A stretch of 64,000 bases of DNA from contig OX336389.2 of the NCBI GenBank assembly GCA_946902985.2, positions 981,272,482 through 981,336,481 of the forward strand. Direction: 5' to 3'. The notes under the pieces were generated by a model, which saw only the letters and a list, made by a program, of their open reading frames with translations, did not search any database and was not told the origin of the DNA. This document shows, piece after piece, positions 31,711 to 43,395 of the stretch. The DNA comes from Meconema thalassinum. Lineage: Eukaryota > Arthropoda > Insecta > Orthoptera > Tettigoniidae. Within the stretch, counting starts at the first letter, position 1, and every line of letters begins with the position of its first letter. The translations under genes were made by a program, and so were the position numbers.

Positions 31711-32684
31711 CTGGATTACGTCGAGAAATAAAATGCCATTATAATAAGGAATACAAAAACACACACAAGATATTTCAAGTGTTAAACTATGGATGCCAAA
31801 ATTCATACAAACGATGCATTTAAATCATAAGCTACTTATAAGTACCTTCTGGACCACTTGTTCGAATGAACAAAAGATTTTTTATATAATACTCCGCCCA
31901 ACTGAACTTTAGTACCCACAGTAAAACTTTCATCGCGATATTCACTCATCTTCGACAATTAACAACGTACTACCTAATTAACACACAACGGGCTAATGAT
32001 AACATAACAAATCATGTACTCAATAACCTATATCACAATTTCAAAATATATATACAGTCTCTTTTGCTTTGTTGTTCTTTTTTGGAATCCGTTTAAGCAC
32101 AACACCCAATCACGTCTCCTCCTTGCTCCTTCCTGAGATCCATGGATCCACCAAGCAAAGCTGACTTGCAGCTGATGGGAGAGCAGGGCCACCAGCATCA
32201 GAGACCTCTTTCGGTCATTGAAATAACTACTTGTAGAGATTCTGCTGGTCTCTTCGCTTAATGCAACGAGGCGGTGCAGCGGGATGCAGCGCAGCGCTTG
32301 GTGAAGCAAACCAGCACGGAGACAGATTGGCTTGGATTATTATTTTCATAAAAAATTTAATGACTTCGCGTTCGCTTGGTTAAAAGCGATAGCGTGAAGT
32401 ATAAAATCGGATGAACATATATTTTGACTTGGTGGCTGTAGTTTTATATGTGTACATGTGATTTTATATTGATCGGAAAAATGATAAGTTTTTGCCAGGA
32501 TATTCAGCCGAGTATGTGTGAAATTTTGATGAGGTTATGGTATTACTTGGGCGGATATTTACACGACATTTTTAACAATCTTCCGTTGCATATAATATGT
32601 AACACGCAAAAGTTACCTTCATTTGCACATCTAGTTTCCTTGTGCAATAGAATATTGAAATACTTACTTGACAATACAATTGGA
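31711..32684. other. Intronic DNA of the PLEKHD1-like gene, no exon recognised
   Basis: AT-rich sequence. A minus-strand 93-codon frame at 32,028-32,309 contains SLMLVALLSHQLQVSFAWW and GARRRRDWVLC, somewhat like transposon coding, but I could not assign it. Splice signals around it were not convincing. Confidence 0.4.
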
Positions 32685-32844
32685 TATGGCACCTTTAATT
32701 CAAGAAGGGCCAAAATATAACAAATTTTCACAATCAGACTCATATTATAATTAATAACTCACGACAAGACAGTGATTTTATAATTTAAACAAGTAAACAT
32801 CGAAGTAGGTACACAGAAAAATTGCATCTATTTATAAGATCCAC

Positions 32845-33480
32845 CTACTTGAAAACAAACTCGTCTCTGCGGCTTTTCTTTACAAAACTATCAATAACTT
32901 CATCATAGAAAGAGGACTGTAGGCCTAATCTAATTTTTGCAAGCAATTCTTTTTCAATCGACAACATAGCTTGTGATGATAGCCTCACCTGAATTTGAGT
33001 CAATCTGCAATATGTAATAATGCGTCTCAGTGTCGAAAAAGAACGTTCTGCAGGGGATGTAGCAGCAGGAATTGTTGCTACCAGTTTGATGAGCTTGAAA
33101 ATCACTACCATATCCATGTAGACCTACAATTTGTTAGTATGCATAAACTGCATCAAGTCTGCACTTTTCTCTTTAAAGTCCGGTACATCACACTTAATTC
33201 AGTTTCTAAGCGAACAATGTCGAAAAATTACCCATAGGTCCTTTTTAGGGCAGTAACATAACTGTCTGGAAACTTATTTCTGTGCTTTCACGATCCAGCA
33301 GCAAGAAGAACAATGCATTTGAAACGCTCTCCTATTTGGACAAGTGCATTGTCAATAATTTCATTGAATAGACGTTAGTATTTTGATTTTTCTGGTTCAC
33401 CACTTATTGCACGATTTTTAGAGCACGGCTGTCCTCCATAAACATCGATTTTGGTATCAACATGTCCATAAAAACTATCA
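32845..33480 (-). pseudogene. hAT transposase C-terminal region (left arm copy)
   Basis: The intact last 90 codons (33,117-32,845) contain LVATIPAATSPAERSFSTLR and a RLSSQAMLSIEKELL segment, the hAT C-terminal dimerisation domain (P-A-T-x-x-x-ERSFS-L). Upstream, in broken frames, come FNEIIDNALVQI, ERFKCIVLL, FPDSYVTALKRTYG and FFDIVRLETELSV, in the order seen in ZMYM1-like hAT transposases. Stops upstream and no N-terminus. The twin lies at 57,290-57,916. Confidence 0.8.
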
Positions 33481-34077
33481 AAATCTTCATCTCACATAGA
33501 CTTGAGTATTTAAAAAGAGCTCAACCTTCTTTCCACAGTACTGTATATCCAAACTGTTTGTTTGTAAAATATTGAACACAGTATCGGAGAATGAAAAGAT
33601 CTTGGAGAAAATTGCCAGCAGAAATCTAGTGTTGAACTTAAGTAAGAAAAACAAAAATCCTTGTGCTTTTAATGCAGTAGCTTTCTGTAGCTCTCAGACC
33701 AGAGCTTTCAACTACACATTACAAACTTGATAGTTCGCAGTCGGCCTTGGACAGAAGGAACCTGCGCGCGCATACATTTCTCGCTGTGTCGACAGCTCTG
33801 CTGAAGCTCCTAAGACACGAGCAAGCCTCGCTGTACTCACCAAGATATATGCAACATGCAATTTGTTTAACGCAGATTTATTACAGATAAGGTACATATT
33901 GTAATTTTAAAAATCTCGCCTGGTTTAGAAAAATATTGCACTTGCGCAGCAAGAGTAGCATGTCAGCTTTATTCGACTCCATAATGGAATCCATTAGGTC
34001 CGTATTGACAAGAAATGTTATGCCACAATTCGAGGAAAAACTCCGTCAATCAATACCTTTTATTTCCAAAACAGATG

Positions 34078-34122
34078 AGGGACATGTTTCGAGCTATTTT
34101 TCTTAGCCCTTCTTCAGCCCTG
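34078..34122 (-). ncRNA. Hammerhead-ribozyme-like motif, left arm
   Basis: The minus strand reads GGG then CTGAAGA (the CUGANGA core box), a 6-bp stem II (GGGCTA with TAGCTC), GAAAC, a two-nucleotide loop and GU, with C at the cleavage position. Stem I is short (about 3 bp including one wobble). Fold was judged by eye. Confidence 0.65.
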
Positions 34123-35157
34123 ACTTAAATAGTATTAGACAATCAATCTTTGTACATCTCATTTCATCAAATAAAAAACATGCAAAAATACACTGCAAAC
34201 AAACATGTTAAAAATCACATTTAAACACCGTGAAATAACTCTGTGTAAATGCTGCGTCAAGTTTGAGGAAGCCTGTTTCAAACATGACTTGTTACAATGT
34301 GAGCAAATTGTATATTGTGTCATTGATTATGCCATTTCCTGTATGACATTTTTCTTGATGGGGCAGTTTTGCCATGTAAAAATATTAAAACATTAACAGC
34401 ACTATAAAACATCTATTGTGACTATTGCATCATGTGAATTCATACAGATTGTCGCTTTGTTCATCTCGATGCGAGCTTGATTATGTAACCTGATCTTTAT
34501 TGAGGATTATTTGACAGAGGTTTTCTTCATTGTTGGGACAGCCTGTGAAATAATTTGTGCTCTCCTTGCGCCCCAAGTGTTCAAGTGAGGGAGAAGAAGG
34601 AACCAGGCCTGATGACCAATCCCAAGTCGTCTTAAGATTTCTGTCTTGGTCATCAGGCCCGGTTCCTTCTTCTCCCTCACTTGAACACTTGGGGCGCAAG
34701 AAGAGCACAAATTATTTCACAGGCTGTCCCAACAATGAAGAAAACCTCTGTCAAATAATCCTCAATAAAGATCAGGTTACATAATCAAGCTCGCATCGAG
34801 ATGAACAAAGCAACAATCTGTATGAATTCACATGACGCAATAGTCACAATAGATGTTTTATAGTGCTGTTAATGTTTTAATATTTTTACATGGCAAAACT
34901 GCCCCATCAAGAAAAATGTCATACAGGAAATGGCATAATCAATGACACAGCATACAATTTGCTCTCATTGTAACAACAAGTCATCTTTGAAACAGGCTTC
35001 CTCAAACTTGACACAGCATTTATACAGAGTTATTTCATGGTGTTTTTTAGGGTGTTTTAATGTGTTTTTTAACATGTTTGTTTGCAGTGTATTTTTGCAT
35101 GTTTTTTATTTGATGAAATGAGAAGTACAAAGATTGATTGTCTAATACTACTTAAGT

Positions 35158-35202
35158 CAGGGCTGAAGAAGGGCTAAGAAAAATAGCTCGAAACATGTCC
35201 CA
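35158..35202 (+). ncRNA. Hammerhead-ribozyme-like motif, right arm
   Basis: Plus strand, mirror copy of the left-arm motif: CTGAAGA, stem II GGGCTA/TAGCTC around AGAAAAA, then GAAACATGTC. The miniature stem III (AC-NN-GU) is the geometry of Penelope-like and retrozyme hammerheads. Stem I is only 2-3 bp, so the monomer may be weak. Confidence 0.65.
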
Positions 35203-35427
35203 TATCTAACTGTTTTGGAAATAAAAGGTATTGATTGACGGAGTTTTTCCTCGAATTCGGGCATAAGAGTAGCATGTTTGGAGAAATCGCCCCTGAATTC
35301 TTATGTGCTGTAGGTAGAGGATGGAGGTTGAGGGAATAGCATTACTCAAAAAGCATGAGCAATACATGTTAGCAAGGGGTAGAACACATACCGTAGGCTA
35401 TATTAAAGTCCAGAACGTTTGCCTGTA

Positions 35428-35622
35428 CCAAAAGTAAAAAAGGAAGCTTTTAGTTTTACGTGACCATTAATCATGCGATCATGAGCCTCGGGACCTCCTT
35501 TTTACGTGGAATCCGAACCACGGGACATGGCATTTCACTTCGAAAATCTCACATGTATTGACCGGGAATCGAACCCGGTCCACCTTGGTGAGAGGCCAAC
35601 AACTGCGCCGCCACGCCCCTCA
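35428..35622 (-). mobile_element. tRNA-derived SINE, family 1 (left arm copy)
   Basis: Flanked by TTGCCTGTA (35,419-35,427) and TTGCCTATA (35,623-35,631). On the minus strand the head has GTTGGCCTCTCACC and a B box GGTTCGATTCC, followed by GTGAGATTTTCGAAGTGAAA and an A/T-rich tail. The same insertion exists in the right arm at 56,438-56,644, so it predates the inverted duplication. Confidence 0.85.
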
Positions 35623-35639
35623 TTGCCTATATCAAACAG

Positions 35640-36070
35640 AACAACTGTGAACATGTCATCCAGTAGCGTGGGTTCTACCAAGCACTGTTGCTGCATAGAG
35701 ACTGGCGAGCATGACTATGCTGCGGGACGAAATGCTCGTAGAATTTGGCTTGAGTAACTATTGGTCGATCTTGGCTACCCTACTGTATTATATACATTGC
35801 ACCCCCCGCCCAGTCATTGGACAAATTCGTGTTGACCTACTGAAGAGTTACAAATATCAGTTTGTATAGGTAACACTAGAAAATATGGCTTTAATATTTT
35901 ACATATACGTCCATATCCTTTGTTAGAATTAAGGAATAAGTAACTAAGCAGTAATGTAGTTTGCTCGCAAGATGGCAGGAGTGGTTTTAAAAGGCCATTC
36001 ATTCAGTTGCCATCCTGAGGCTAGGATCGCGCGTCTTGCTTCTCGCTCTTCTTTGCGCACGTTACTACTT
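35640..36070. other. Left-arm segment not matched in the right arm
   Basis: Between 35,705 and about 36,058 the left arm has 350 bp with no counterpart on the right. There, about 960 bp of different DNA is present (55,378-56,340). No ORF or TIR is seen; possibly replacement by deletion plus insertion. Confidence 0.5.
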
Positions 36071-36127
36071 GCATCTGGTATATTCCTGGTCATGGCCTAC
36101 ACGTGTACTGAAGATGGTTGGAATCGG

Positions 36128-36340
36128 TGACCTATGCATCGTATCCTCCCCTTGTTAGCTGTTGCCCATGAGATCCAGATTCGATTCACGGCTCAGTCAA
36201 GAAATTTAGTTTTGGTCTGGGTTAGAACACGGTACAATATGCCTTTTGAGGTAAAACTGAGAAGAGGTGAGTTTCCTCACTTCAATTACAGAAACACACA
36301 CACTTGGAGAAACCACAATAACGCAGGCCGTCTGAAAAAT
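36128..36340 (+). mobile_element. SINE family 3 fragment (shared by both arms)
   Basis: Contains CCAGATTCGATTCACGGCTC (B-box region), AAGAAATTTAGTTTTGGTCTGGGT and AAACTGAGAAGAGGTGAGTTTCC, the SINE 3 order on the plus strand. The same fragment lies inverted at 55,125-55,330, so it is older than the duplication. Confidence 0.55.
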
Positions 36341-37634
36341 TTGTGTTATCACATTTGAATTTGAAAGCTTCTGTAATAAGCCATACGCTCTGAAATTTGT
36401 ATTATTTGTCGTCTTGCTGTGTAAAACTGTCTGCTGCCACTCGACTTTCTAAGGGACATAGTTATGAATTCAATATTTCAGCTCGCAGCACTTCTTAAAG
36501 CTTCACTACTGTACACTGCATTGATCACCAATACTGCCACTCAAGTTTGTATTTCCCCGGCGAACCTAAATATTTCAACGTAATCTTTCTCACTCAATTT
36601 ATCTCTCCAGTTCATGTGCAGATGTTAACTCCTGAGCAGCTGATCGTAGCGTCACAAGCTTAGGACAGTCAGCTTCAAACGTTTTAGCTCTGTAACATAG
36701 GATCATCAAAATAATTGAATAAGTTATTATTTTCGTGCGTGGATAGAAATAAAGATTTCATACAGAACAGCGAGCTTAGCAAGTTCAGTTATCTAGGCAA
36801 TGTTCTGTTCTATTGGCTGTCATGAGCGAGCGAATTTAGCTCCTACCTCATGTTCAGAGTTTTTTATATACTGTATAGTAAATTTATTCATCATGTATGA
36901 GTTAAAATGCCATAACCTTTTCGATTAATGCAGTTGAACATCTCGTGATAAACAAATGGAATCACGTGTCACTTACTACAGTGCAGCAAGATTTGTCTTA
37001 ATTTTTTGTGTGTATGTATATATGACTTACAATGATGAAAAAGGGTGCCCCAATAAAGATGAATTATGCCCCTAATGTTGCTCAAATTCCTTCTGTTCCC
37101 TTTAGTCTGGAATTGAATAACCCGCAGATGATGTCCATTTCTTGGTTGGAAGATAGAGATAAAATATGTGTGGAATGTTGGCTTTGACAGTCAAGAAATT
37201 AAACTCCAGCAATTCTTCTAGGTTTATACAGTGTCTGGTGCGGAGTTTCTTTCAGATGTATAAAACTCTTTCAGCAGACCCTTGGTATGCATGTGAAAAT
37301 TTTAGAGACAGTCTACATTATATCATGTAAATAGCCTTAAGAGTCTTCTGTCACACCTGCCCAGCTCCTCTTTGGTCACTATCCTTGGCACTCGCACATT
37401 GCATTGTTGTCGGCACAAACCATACACTGACAGCGTGAGTAGAACACTTGAGATCGGACTCAAAGTGCTCTGGGCAAAGGGACACTGCGCACTTCATTTG
37501 CACTGATCCTATGTATCAAAGCTCACTGTGCATGGATATACCATTGCGAACAGCCTGAGAGGAACGGCTCATTTATACACAGTGCCTGGACCCCATCTGG
37601 ATAGTGGACCATGCATTATGACCTGTATATTATA
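36341..37634. other. Arm DNA without recognised genes
   Basis: Matches the right arm (54,900 to 53,850, inverted) with scattered substitutions. No convincing frame. An internal pair of related segments (CCAGCAATTCTTCTAGGTTTATAC at about 37,205 and its inverse near 41,580) suggests an older repeat inside the arm. Confidence 0.5.
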
Positions 37635-39084
37635 CAATTGAACCTGCTTTATACGTAACTCTGTTCTGCGTATTTCGTATTTGTATGGAATTTCTTTTAG
37701 GTCACGGAAAAATTTAATCTAAAAGCGTGTTAATTTAACCTTATTTATACGTAAATCACTGTTATACGTATTGTCAGCGAAATACATCTGAGTTTTGCGT
37801 ATTTGTAATTTAATGAGCACGTGTTGTTATAAAAGAAACTACAGTACTGTATTTATGTAATTTTCTCTTTGTCGGTGTAGACGGAGGTAGAGTGGTCGGG
37901 TTTCGGTGCTGAAACAGAACACTGAGTTTCTGTCTCATGTGGAACATGCTCTAGATTGTTCACACGAAAAAAAATCTCATATTCAAACAAATTTATTTTC
38001 TTTTGTTTCCGCGCTGAAACCTCCAACTTCACTTGTAACTTAATATTTAGCAGTATTGTGAAGGTCAAAAACGATGCAGCTAGAGTAGGAGCGAAGGGAA
38101 CTCGCTCGGTTGGCCTTTGTTACGCCGCCAGTAAGTAAGGGTCAACCATGTCACTCTGCAAAACTCTGTGTTTTGATTGAATATGAGATTTTTTTTCGTG
38201 GGAACTACGGACAAGTAAAATGTACATGGTGCCGCTATCTGGTGTTTTCTGTTGAACAGTAGTTTTATCATTCAGTTGCTTTCGATTAGCCAAGGAGAAC
38301 ACAAAACAAAAACTGAAATTGCTTCAGACTTAGGGATTGCTTATACCACGCTCAGTACAGTAATCAGTTAAAAAAAAACACTATTTTGGTTGAGTTTTAG
38401 GTAGATTTCATTAGAAAGCTAGCTATTTTAAAACCGTTCGAAATCAGCAAAGCGCAGCCGTCAACAAAAAGGGAGGTATGTAGATTTGGAGAAAGCACTT
38501 TTCACATGGATCCAACAAAAGTGGGCTGCAGCTCTACCAATTAGTGGTGACATGCTGAAGGCAAAGGCAATAGATTTAGCTAAATTGACTAGTATCACTG
38601 CTGATTTCAAGGCTTCGTCAGAATGGTTGCAAGGATTTAAAGATAGTCGTGAAATCACATGGAGAACAATTTGCGGTGACGCAAAAGCTGTGGACGACGT
38701 CATGGTGCAACACTGGAAAGAAGAGGTTCTGCAGGGTATCATAAGCGATTAACATCCTACAAACATCTACAATTGTGATGAGACCGGCTTATTCTACAGT
38801 CTCCTTCCTAGTAAAACATTAGCTGAAAAAGGTGACTCCTGCCATGGAGAGAAGAAAAGTAAAATTCGAGTAACAGTACTTCTTCCCACCAATGCAGATG
38901 AATCGGACAAACTTCCTCCACTTGTGATAGGAAAATGGAAGAATCCGAGGTGTTTTAGGGTGCAAAAACAAAACCTATAGAATATGAATCCAACAGAAAT
39001 TCTTGGATAAATATGCTTCTAATGGAACAGTGGTTGAAAAAACTGGTCATTAAAATTAAAAAGAAACAGAAGAAGATCCTAACT

Positions 39085-40255
39085 CTGCCATTGCCGGTCC
39101 CAAGCCCGGATGAGAAAGGAGGAGGGAGAAGTCCCCAAAGGTACCTAAGGCGGAGGATCAGTGGTCCGGTACGGCAAAGGTGGCAGAAGGGGCAACCTAC
39201 AGACGAGGTAAAACGGTCGGAACCCACTGCCTTGTGGGTAGAAGAGGAATCTTCAGAAGGCTAAGGGACCCACCCTGACATCAATGGGCAGCTATCCTGA
39301 AAGCTGTGAGGGGCAGCTCCCCAGAAGGTTGTGCGTAGGGCTAGCTACCCTACCACAAAAAAATTAACCTGCTATGAAAACTACACTACAGAAGAAAAAC
39401 CGGATGGGTATAAATGGAATACGACATTTGCCTGGACATAGAAATGACTTTTGGATTGGAACCTGGAACGTCCTAAGCCTGCGCTGGATCGGAGCCTTTG
39501 TAAATCTAACTGACGAGCTTGAGAGATATAACATCTCTCTCATGGCACTTCAAGAAGTTCGATGGAAGGAGGCTGGAAGTATAACCAGAGGGAAATATAC
39601 TCTATTTTACAGTGGTGGCTTGAAGAGTATAAGTGGAACTGGTTTTGCTGTGAGGAAGGAATGGATAGGGGCAGTGACAAAATTTACACCAAAGAATGAG
39701 CGCATGTGCTCACTACGATTGAAGGGCAAGTTCTTTAATATCACCTTTATATGTGCCCATGCCCCTACGGAAGATTCCTCTGAGGAAGATAAAGATAATT
39801 TCTACAAAGAGCTTGAGTCTCTATATGAGGAGACACCGACACATGACATCAAAGTGATCCTGGGTGATTTAAATGCCAAGGTGGGGAAGGAAGCACACTT
39901 ACAACCCACTATCGGAATAAAAAGCCTATGGGTGTGAGACATGGGTGTTGACTAGGAGGAATGAGGATTTGTTGAACAGGTGGGAGAGGAAGGTACTCCG
40001 TAAGATCTATGGGCCTGTGTTTGATCGTGGAGTGTGGCGCCTCCGCACCAAGAAGGAGATCTATGATCTGTATGGGGACCCTACTATCGTCGCAGAGGTC
40101 AAGAGTTCCCGGATTCGGTGGCTTGGACATGTCGAGCGAATGCTGGAGTCAAGGATGGTGTATCAGGTCTTCCATGGGCGGCCCACTGGAAAGCGAGGAC
40201 GGGGGCGACAGCAAAAGCGCTGGCTGGACGATGTCGAGGAGGATCTCAGGATGGA
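39085..40255 (+). mobile_element. LINE family E, internally deleted, inside the Tigger transposase
   Basis: A ~290-bp leader and then a frame at 39,374-39,937: FWIGTWNVLSLRWIGAF, LMALQEVRWKEAG, FICAHAPT and VILGDLNAKVGKE. These are EEP endonuclease motifs like those of RTE/BovB-type LINEs (often annotated 'craniofacial development protein 2-like'). It jumps directly at about 39,915 to the C-terminal tail (DLLNRWERKVLRKIYGPV, SSRIRWLGHVERM, GKRGRGRQQKRWLDDVEEDL). The whole RT domain is missing. The target break lies in Tigger codons between ILTL and the CAAHPP segment; no clear TSD. Confidence 0.8.
39374..39937 (+). pseudogene. LINE-E endonuclease domain (187 codons)
   Basis: Residues 1-187 hold most of an EEP nuclease: TWNV near residue 30, QEVRW near 60, HAPT near 119, and GDLNAK near 156. 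The last part, with the DFI and SDH motifs, is lost at the internal deletion. The start ATG at 39,374 follows a run of A residues at the end of the leader. Not functional without RT. Confidence 0.75.
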
Positions 40256-40603
40256 TAGATGTGCAGCACATCCACCTCAAATCGTTCTGGAGAATGTCCG
40301 AGTGAAACTTTACCCTCCTAACTGTACCAGTGTTCTACAACCACTTGATTTGGGCATCATTGCAAATTTCAAAGTGCATTATAAAAGATTGGTGGTTCAA
40401 CATTTAATAACACTGAGTGATACAGGAAATGAAACTCTCGCCATTAATTTACTACAAGCCATGGACTTTATTTTGGCTGCCTGGAAGCTGGTGTCATCCT
40501 CCACAATCAGCAACTGTATCCGCAAAGCTGGTGTCTTACTGGAGGAGGCTGCCTCTAATGATGATTATGAGGACGAAATTATGTCTGGCAATTAGCTAAC
40601 GCT

Positions 40604-40913
40604 GAAGCCTCCATGGCTTAGGCGGCAGCACGCCGGCCTCTCACCACTGGGTCTGTGGTTCAAATCCCGGTCACTCCATGTGAGATTTGTGCTGGACAAA
40701 GCGGAGGCAGACAGGTTTTTCTCCGGGTACCCCGTCAGAAATTTAATTCCAGTAACACTCTCCACTATCATTTCATTTAATCATTGCCCCAGGGGAATGC
40801 GACAGGGTTTGGCAGCCGGCACAGTTCATATCCTCGCCGCTAGATGGGGGCTTCATTCATTCCATTCCCTGACCCAGTCGGTCGACTGGACGCAGGCTGT
40901 GGATTTTCATTTT
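40604..40913 (+). mobile_element. tRNA-derived SINE, family 2, 15-bp TSD
   Basis: Exact duplicates CAATTAGCTAACGCT at 40,589-40,603 and 40,914-40,928 flank it. The head has GCCTCCATGGCTTAGGCGGC with A-box character and the B box GGTTCAAATCC. The tail ends GTGGATTTTCATTTT. It entered the Tigger C-terminal region. A short 3' piece of the same family lies inverted at about 58,190-58,235. Confidence 0.92.
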
Positions 40914-41145
40914 CAATTAGCTAACGCTACCGGAGGGTGCAGATTTTGATACTTTTGTGCACTTCGATGATAATCTGGCTGCATGTGGGCTACAATGGGA
41001 TGAAGAGACTATTGCTGATATATGCCAACAACTCGGTGGCGACGGACCAGCTACAAGCGATAGTGACAGTGATGGAGATGACGACTTGAATCTTGAAACA
41101 CCTGAACTAAGTGAAGTTAGTCTTAAGTGCAATCGATGTGTGTAG

Positions 41146-41469
41146 GTGTTACATCAGTGCGAAAAGTTGTGGTGAAAATGCCTTGAATTTATTACTATGT
41201 TTGCAAAAGGAGGTTTATACACAATGCAAGAAAAGTGAAACAAGCCAAACTATCTGATTTCTTTAAGGCTGGACCAAGTTCAAAATAATACAGTACTGTA
41301 TTTTCTGTCTTAATGTATGTATTGTTTGCTAGGATTTACACATGTAGGTCTATTCCATTGGTTTTTCAGTAAATATGTAATGTGTTGTGCAAGTCTGATT
41401 TCTAAGTAATTCTGAGTTACAAGTAGTCTTTTCTCTTCCCTTGATATGCATATAAGTCAAGTTCAACTG
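41146..41469 (+). other. Tigger 3' non-coding end
   Basis: After the last transposase stop (about 41,145) this is AT-rich trailer with ATAATACAGTACTGTATTTT and the right TIR at about 41,445-41,469. No further coding. Confidence 0.6.
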
Positions 41470-42476
41470 TAGTACTTCTTTGCTGGTGGAACTAGAGCTC
41501 CCTCAGAATTATGTTATCCCTATAAAGGTACCAGAAGATGGAATATTGGCTTTCATAGCCAACAGGGACACAGTATAAACCTTGAAGAATTGCTGGAGTT
41601 TAAGAGATGTGTGGTGTACTTCAGTAAGACATTGACATGGATTTGCAAGATTTGATCTAATTGAAAACTCTGAGTGGCCTTTATGGGAATGGGACTGGGC
41701 AACTTAGAAACAGTGATAGAGATGAAGGTTGGCTTTGTCAGAGATCTATAAATTGGAACTGCTGGGCAGAGCAGAAATTTCTGATGAAATGTACAGATGG
41801 ACAATCATAAAATGTCACCACATAGAAAACATCAAAGTCCTGTTGGGGTATCATCGTGCTTGGAAGTGGCTGCACAGTTGCAACAAAATTGATGCACTTC
41901 CATCTTTGTTCAACGAGATGTTTGGGACAAAATGCATCTATCAGTACACAGTGTCACTGTGAAGATATCAGAATAACAGAGAAGAATGATGTGCAATTAA
42001 TGAGAAACAGCCCAAATGTGTGAAGTGAGGGACATGTCCCAAGTGACGAAGGATGAGAAGTGTTTGACAGAGTGGCTGTGATAGGGTAGAGGAAGTGTGT
42101 GAAGTTAGTAAGCCGAACCACCACGGTTCAATTTTGGTCTCGGAAATTCTTTTTGTTTTGATGGCTTCTGTTATACCATTGTGGAACCGCATGATACTGG
42201 ACGCCTTTAAAGTTTTACAACGAAATATTGCAATAAACCGTTAGTTAATTACCACTGGTCTATGATAGCTGTTATAGATGTGCATGAGATGATGGAAATA
42301 TCATTACAATATTATGAGCATTTTGCAGACTGCCAGTTAGCTCAAGGGAAGAGGCGTTGCGTGAAACGACAAAGAACCGGGGTTGGAATCGTACTCGCGG
42401 TGTTTATTTTTTAAACATGCAAATGTTTCATGAACGAAATACATGTGTGTTTCTATACAAAGGGAAATCTGGCTTA

Positions 42477-43341
42477 GGCCCATTCTTACAATCTCCGGTT
42501 AAATCTTTACTGGCACTTTTACGGCAAGTTTACTGGAACTTGATTCTTACAATACCTGATTAGCGACAAACTGACAGTAAACTAAGCCTTAACCGGCAGT
42601 GAACTTTACCGGAGGATTCTCCTCCCGTAAACCGCTTTACTGCCAGATTTTCTATCACAATCTCAACGCCAGCTGATTACATATACCGTCAATATGCCTA
42701 GAATTATCCGTAATTTCATGGGCTTCGTAAATGCTGATGCTGTTCAAAGGAGACGAAAGGTATATAAGAATCGAAGTGATTATTACGAGGAGTTAGATGA
42801 TCAAGACTTTTTTAGATGATTCCGTTTATAAAATGCAAACACATTTGCCATTGGAAACAAATGTCATAAATATCCGTATTGACAGTAGAATTAAAATTTA
42901 GTACCGTAGTATTGATTCAGCGTATAATTATAGCTTTCAATTCGATTCCGTTTGACGAAGCTTTTCTTCTTGAGGCCTTTATTTGTCTCATTATCCTTCC
43001 ATATCTACAGTAATATTTCTCTTTATAATCGTAACGTAACAAACAGATTGCGCCAAGAACACAGATCAAGATCAAGGAATATAAAATATATACTTATTAT
43101 TTACTCCCTGATGCAGATCCAGTCATGCCAACTATTGAGAGGTATCAAGAAATCTGCAAATCGAACCAGAAATAATATGTACCAACTGTTGCAAAATATG
43201 CGCAGATCTGCTAACCTATCGTAAACATTAACCGGAACATGGTAAGATGGATCGAATGTTTACCGGGACTTTACTCCGACCGTAAAGCCAACTGTCAGTT
43301 AGAGTTTACTGTCACTTTACTGGAGATTGTAAGAACGGGCC
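42477..43341 (+). mobile_element. PIF/Harbinger-type element, 865 bp, TTA TSD
   Basis: TIRs start GGCCC(A/G)TTCTTACAATCTCC in inverted orientation (about 25 bp). 3-bp TTA duplicates lie at 42,474-42,476 and 43,342-43,344. Plus-strand coding from 42,693 (MPRIIRNFMGFV, then RRRKVYKNRSDYYEELDDQD, then a stop and FRL) matches the N-terminal 'R----R-D-----D-E-FR-RFRLS' block of HARBI1-type transposases. The rest of the transposase is absent. Confidence 0.85.
42693..42830 (+). pseudogene. HARBI1-like transposase N-terminal remnant
   Basis: About 43 codons with one in-frame TGA in FFR(stop)FRL, where the family usually has F+RFRLS. Only this first block of the ~350-residue Harbinger transposase remains. 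It lies inside a TTA-flanked element with matching ends. Confidence 0.6.
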
Positions 43342-43395
43342 TTAATGAATTTGCTTATTGTTAGTCCCGAAAAGGACTGTTGTAGACACTTCTTC

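Larger units (their letters stand above)
33963..35264. mobile_element. Hammerhead-bearing foldback retroelement, 1,302 bp, 12-bp TSD
   Basis: Flanked by AAGAGTAGCATG at 33,951-33,962 and 35,265-35,276. The right duplication arm has the corresponding empty site (single copy, AAGCGTAGCATG on its reverse strand near 56,800). About 65 bp of unique DNA comes first, then two inverted ~600-bp arms meet at a ~28-bp loop near 34,620-34,645. Each arm carries an outward-pointing hammerhead-like motif. The TSD indicates target-primed insertion. Hammerheads in terminal repeats are known from Penelope-like elements and retrozymes; no RT gene is visible here. Confidence 0.85.
38486..41145 (+). pseudogene. 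Tigger transposase, split by LINE-E and SINE 2 insertions
   Basis: Order on the plus strand: CENPB-type HTH at 38,486-38,752 (DFKASSEWLQGFKDSREI, with an upstream KEGG-like start in other frames), then YNCDETGLFYSLLPSKTL near 38,770 in a shifted frame. This is followed by KLPPLVIGKWKNPRCF and KKIKKKQKKILTL at about 39,030-39,085. After LINE-E the frame resumes with HPPQIVLENVRVKLYPPNCT and SVLQPLDLGIIANFK (40,265-40,370). A TAG at 40,592 precedes the SINE, and the acidic C-terminus is at 40,929-41,145. HTH, DDE and QPLD motifs match Tigger; the gene is dead. Confidence 0.85.
37635..41469 (+). mobile_element. pogo/Tigger element, 3.8 kb including nested LINE and SINE
   Basis: The TIRs are CA(A/G)TTGAAC(C/T)TG with TTATA close inside. 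TA flanks lie at 37,633-37,634 and 41,470-41,471. The right arm shows the empty site: its reverse strand reads GACCTGTTTATTATAGTACTTCTT near 53,845. Plus-strand transposase remnants run 38,486-41,145. Without the ~1.17-kb LINE-E and 325 bp of SINE plus TSD, the element is about 2.3 kb. Confidence 0.92.

Noticed and set aside
32028..32309. 93-codon minus-strand frame with an RRRRDW stretch
   Set aside because: It could be transposon coding but lacks a clear match or splice signals; left unassigned.
34481..34784. Twin 75-codon frames on opposite strands with near-identical protein
   Set aside because: Products of the palindrome in the foldback element; translations mirror because the arms are inverted copies.
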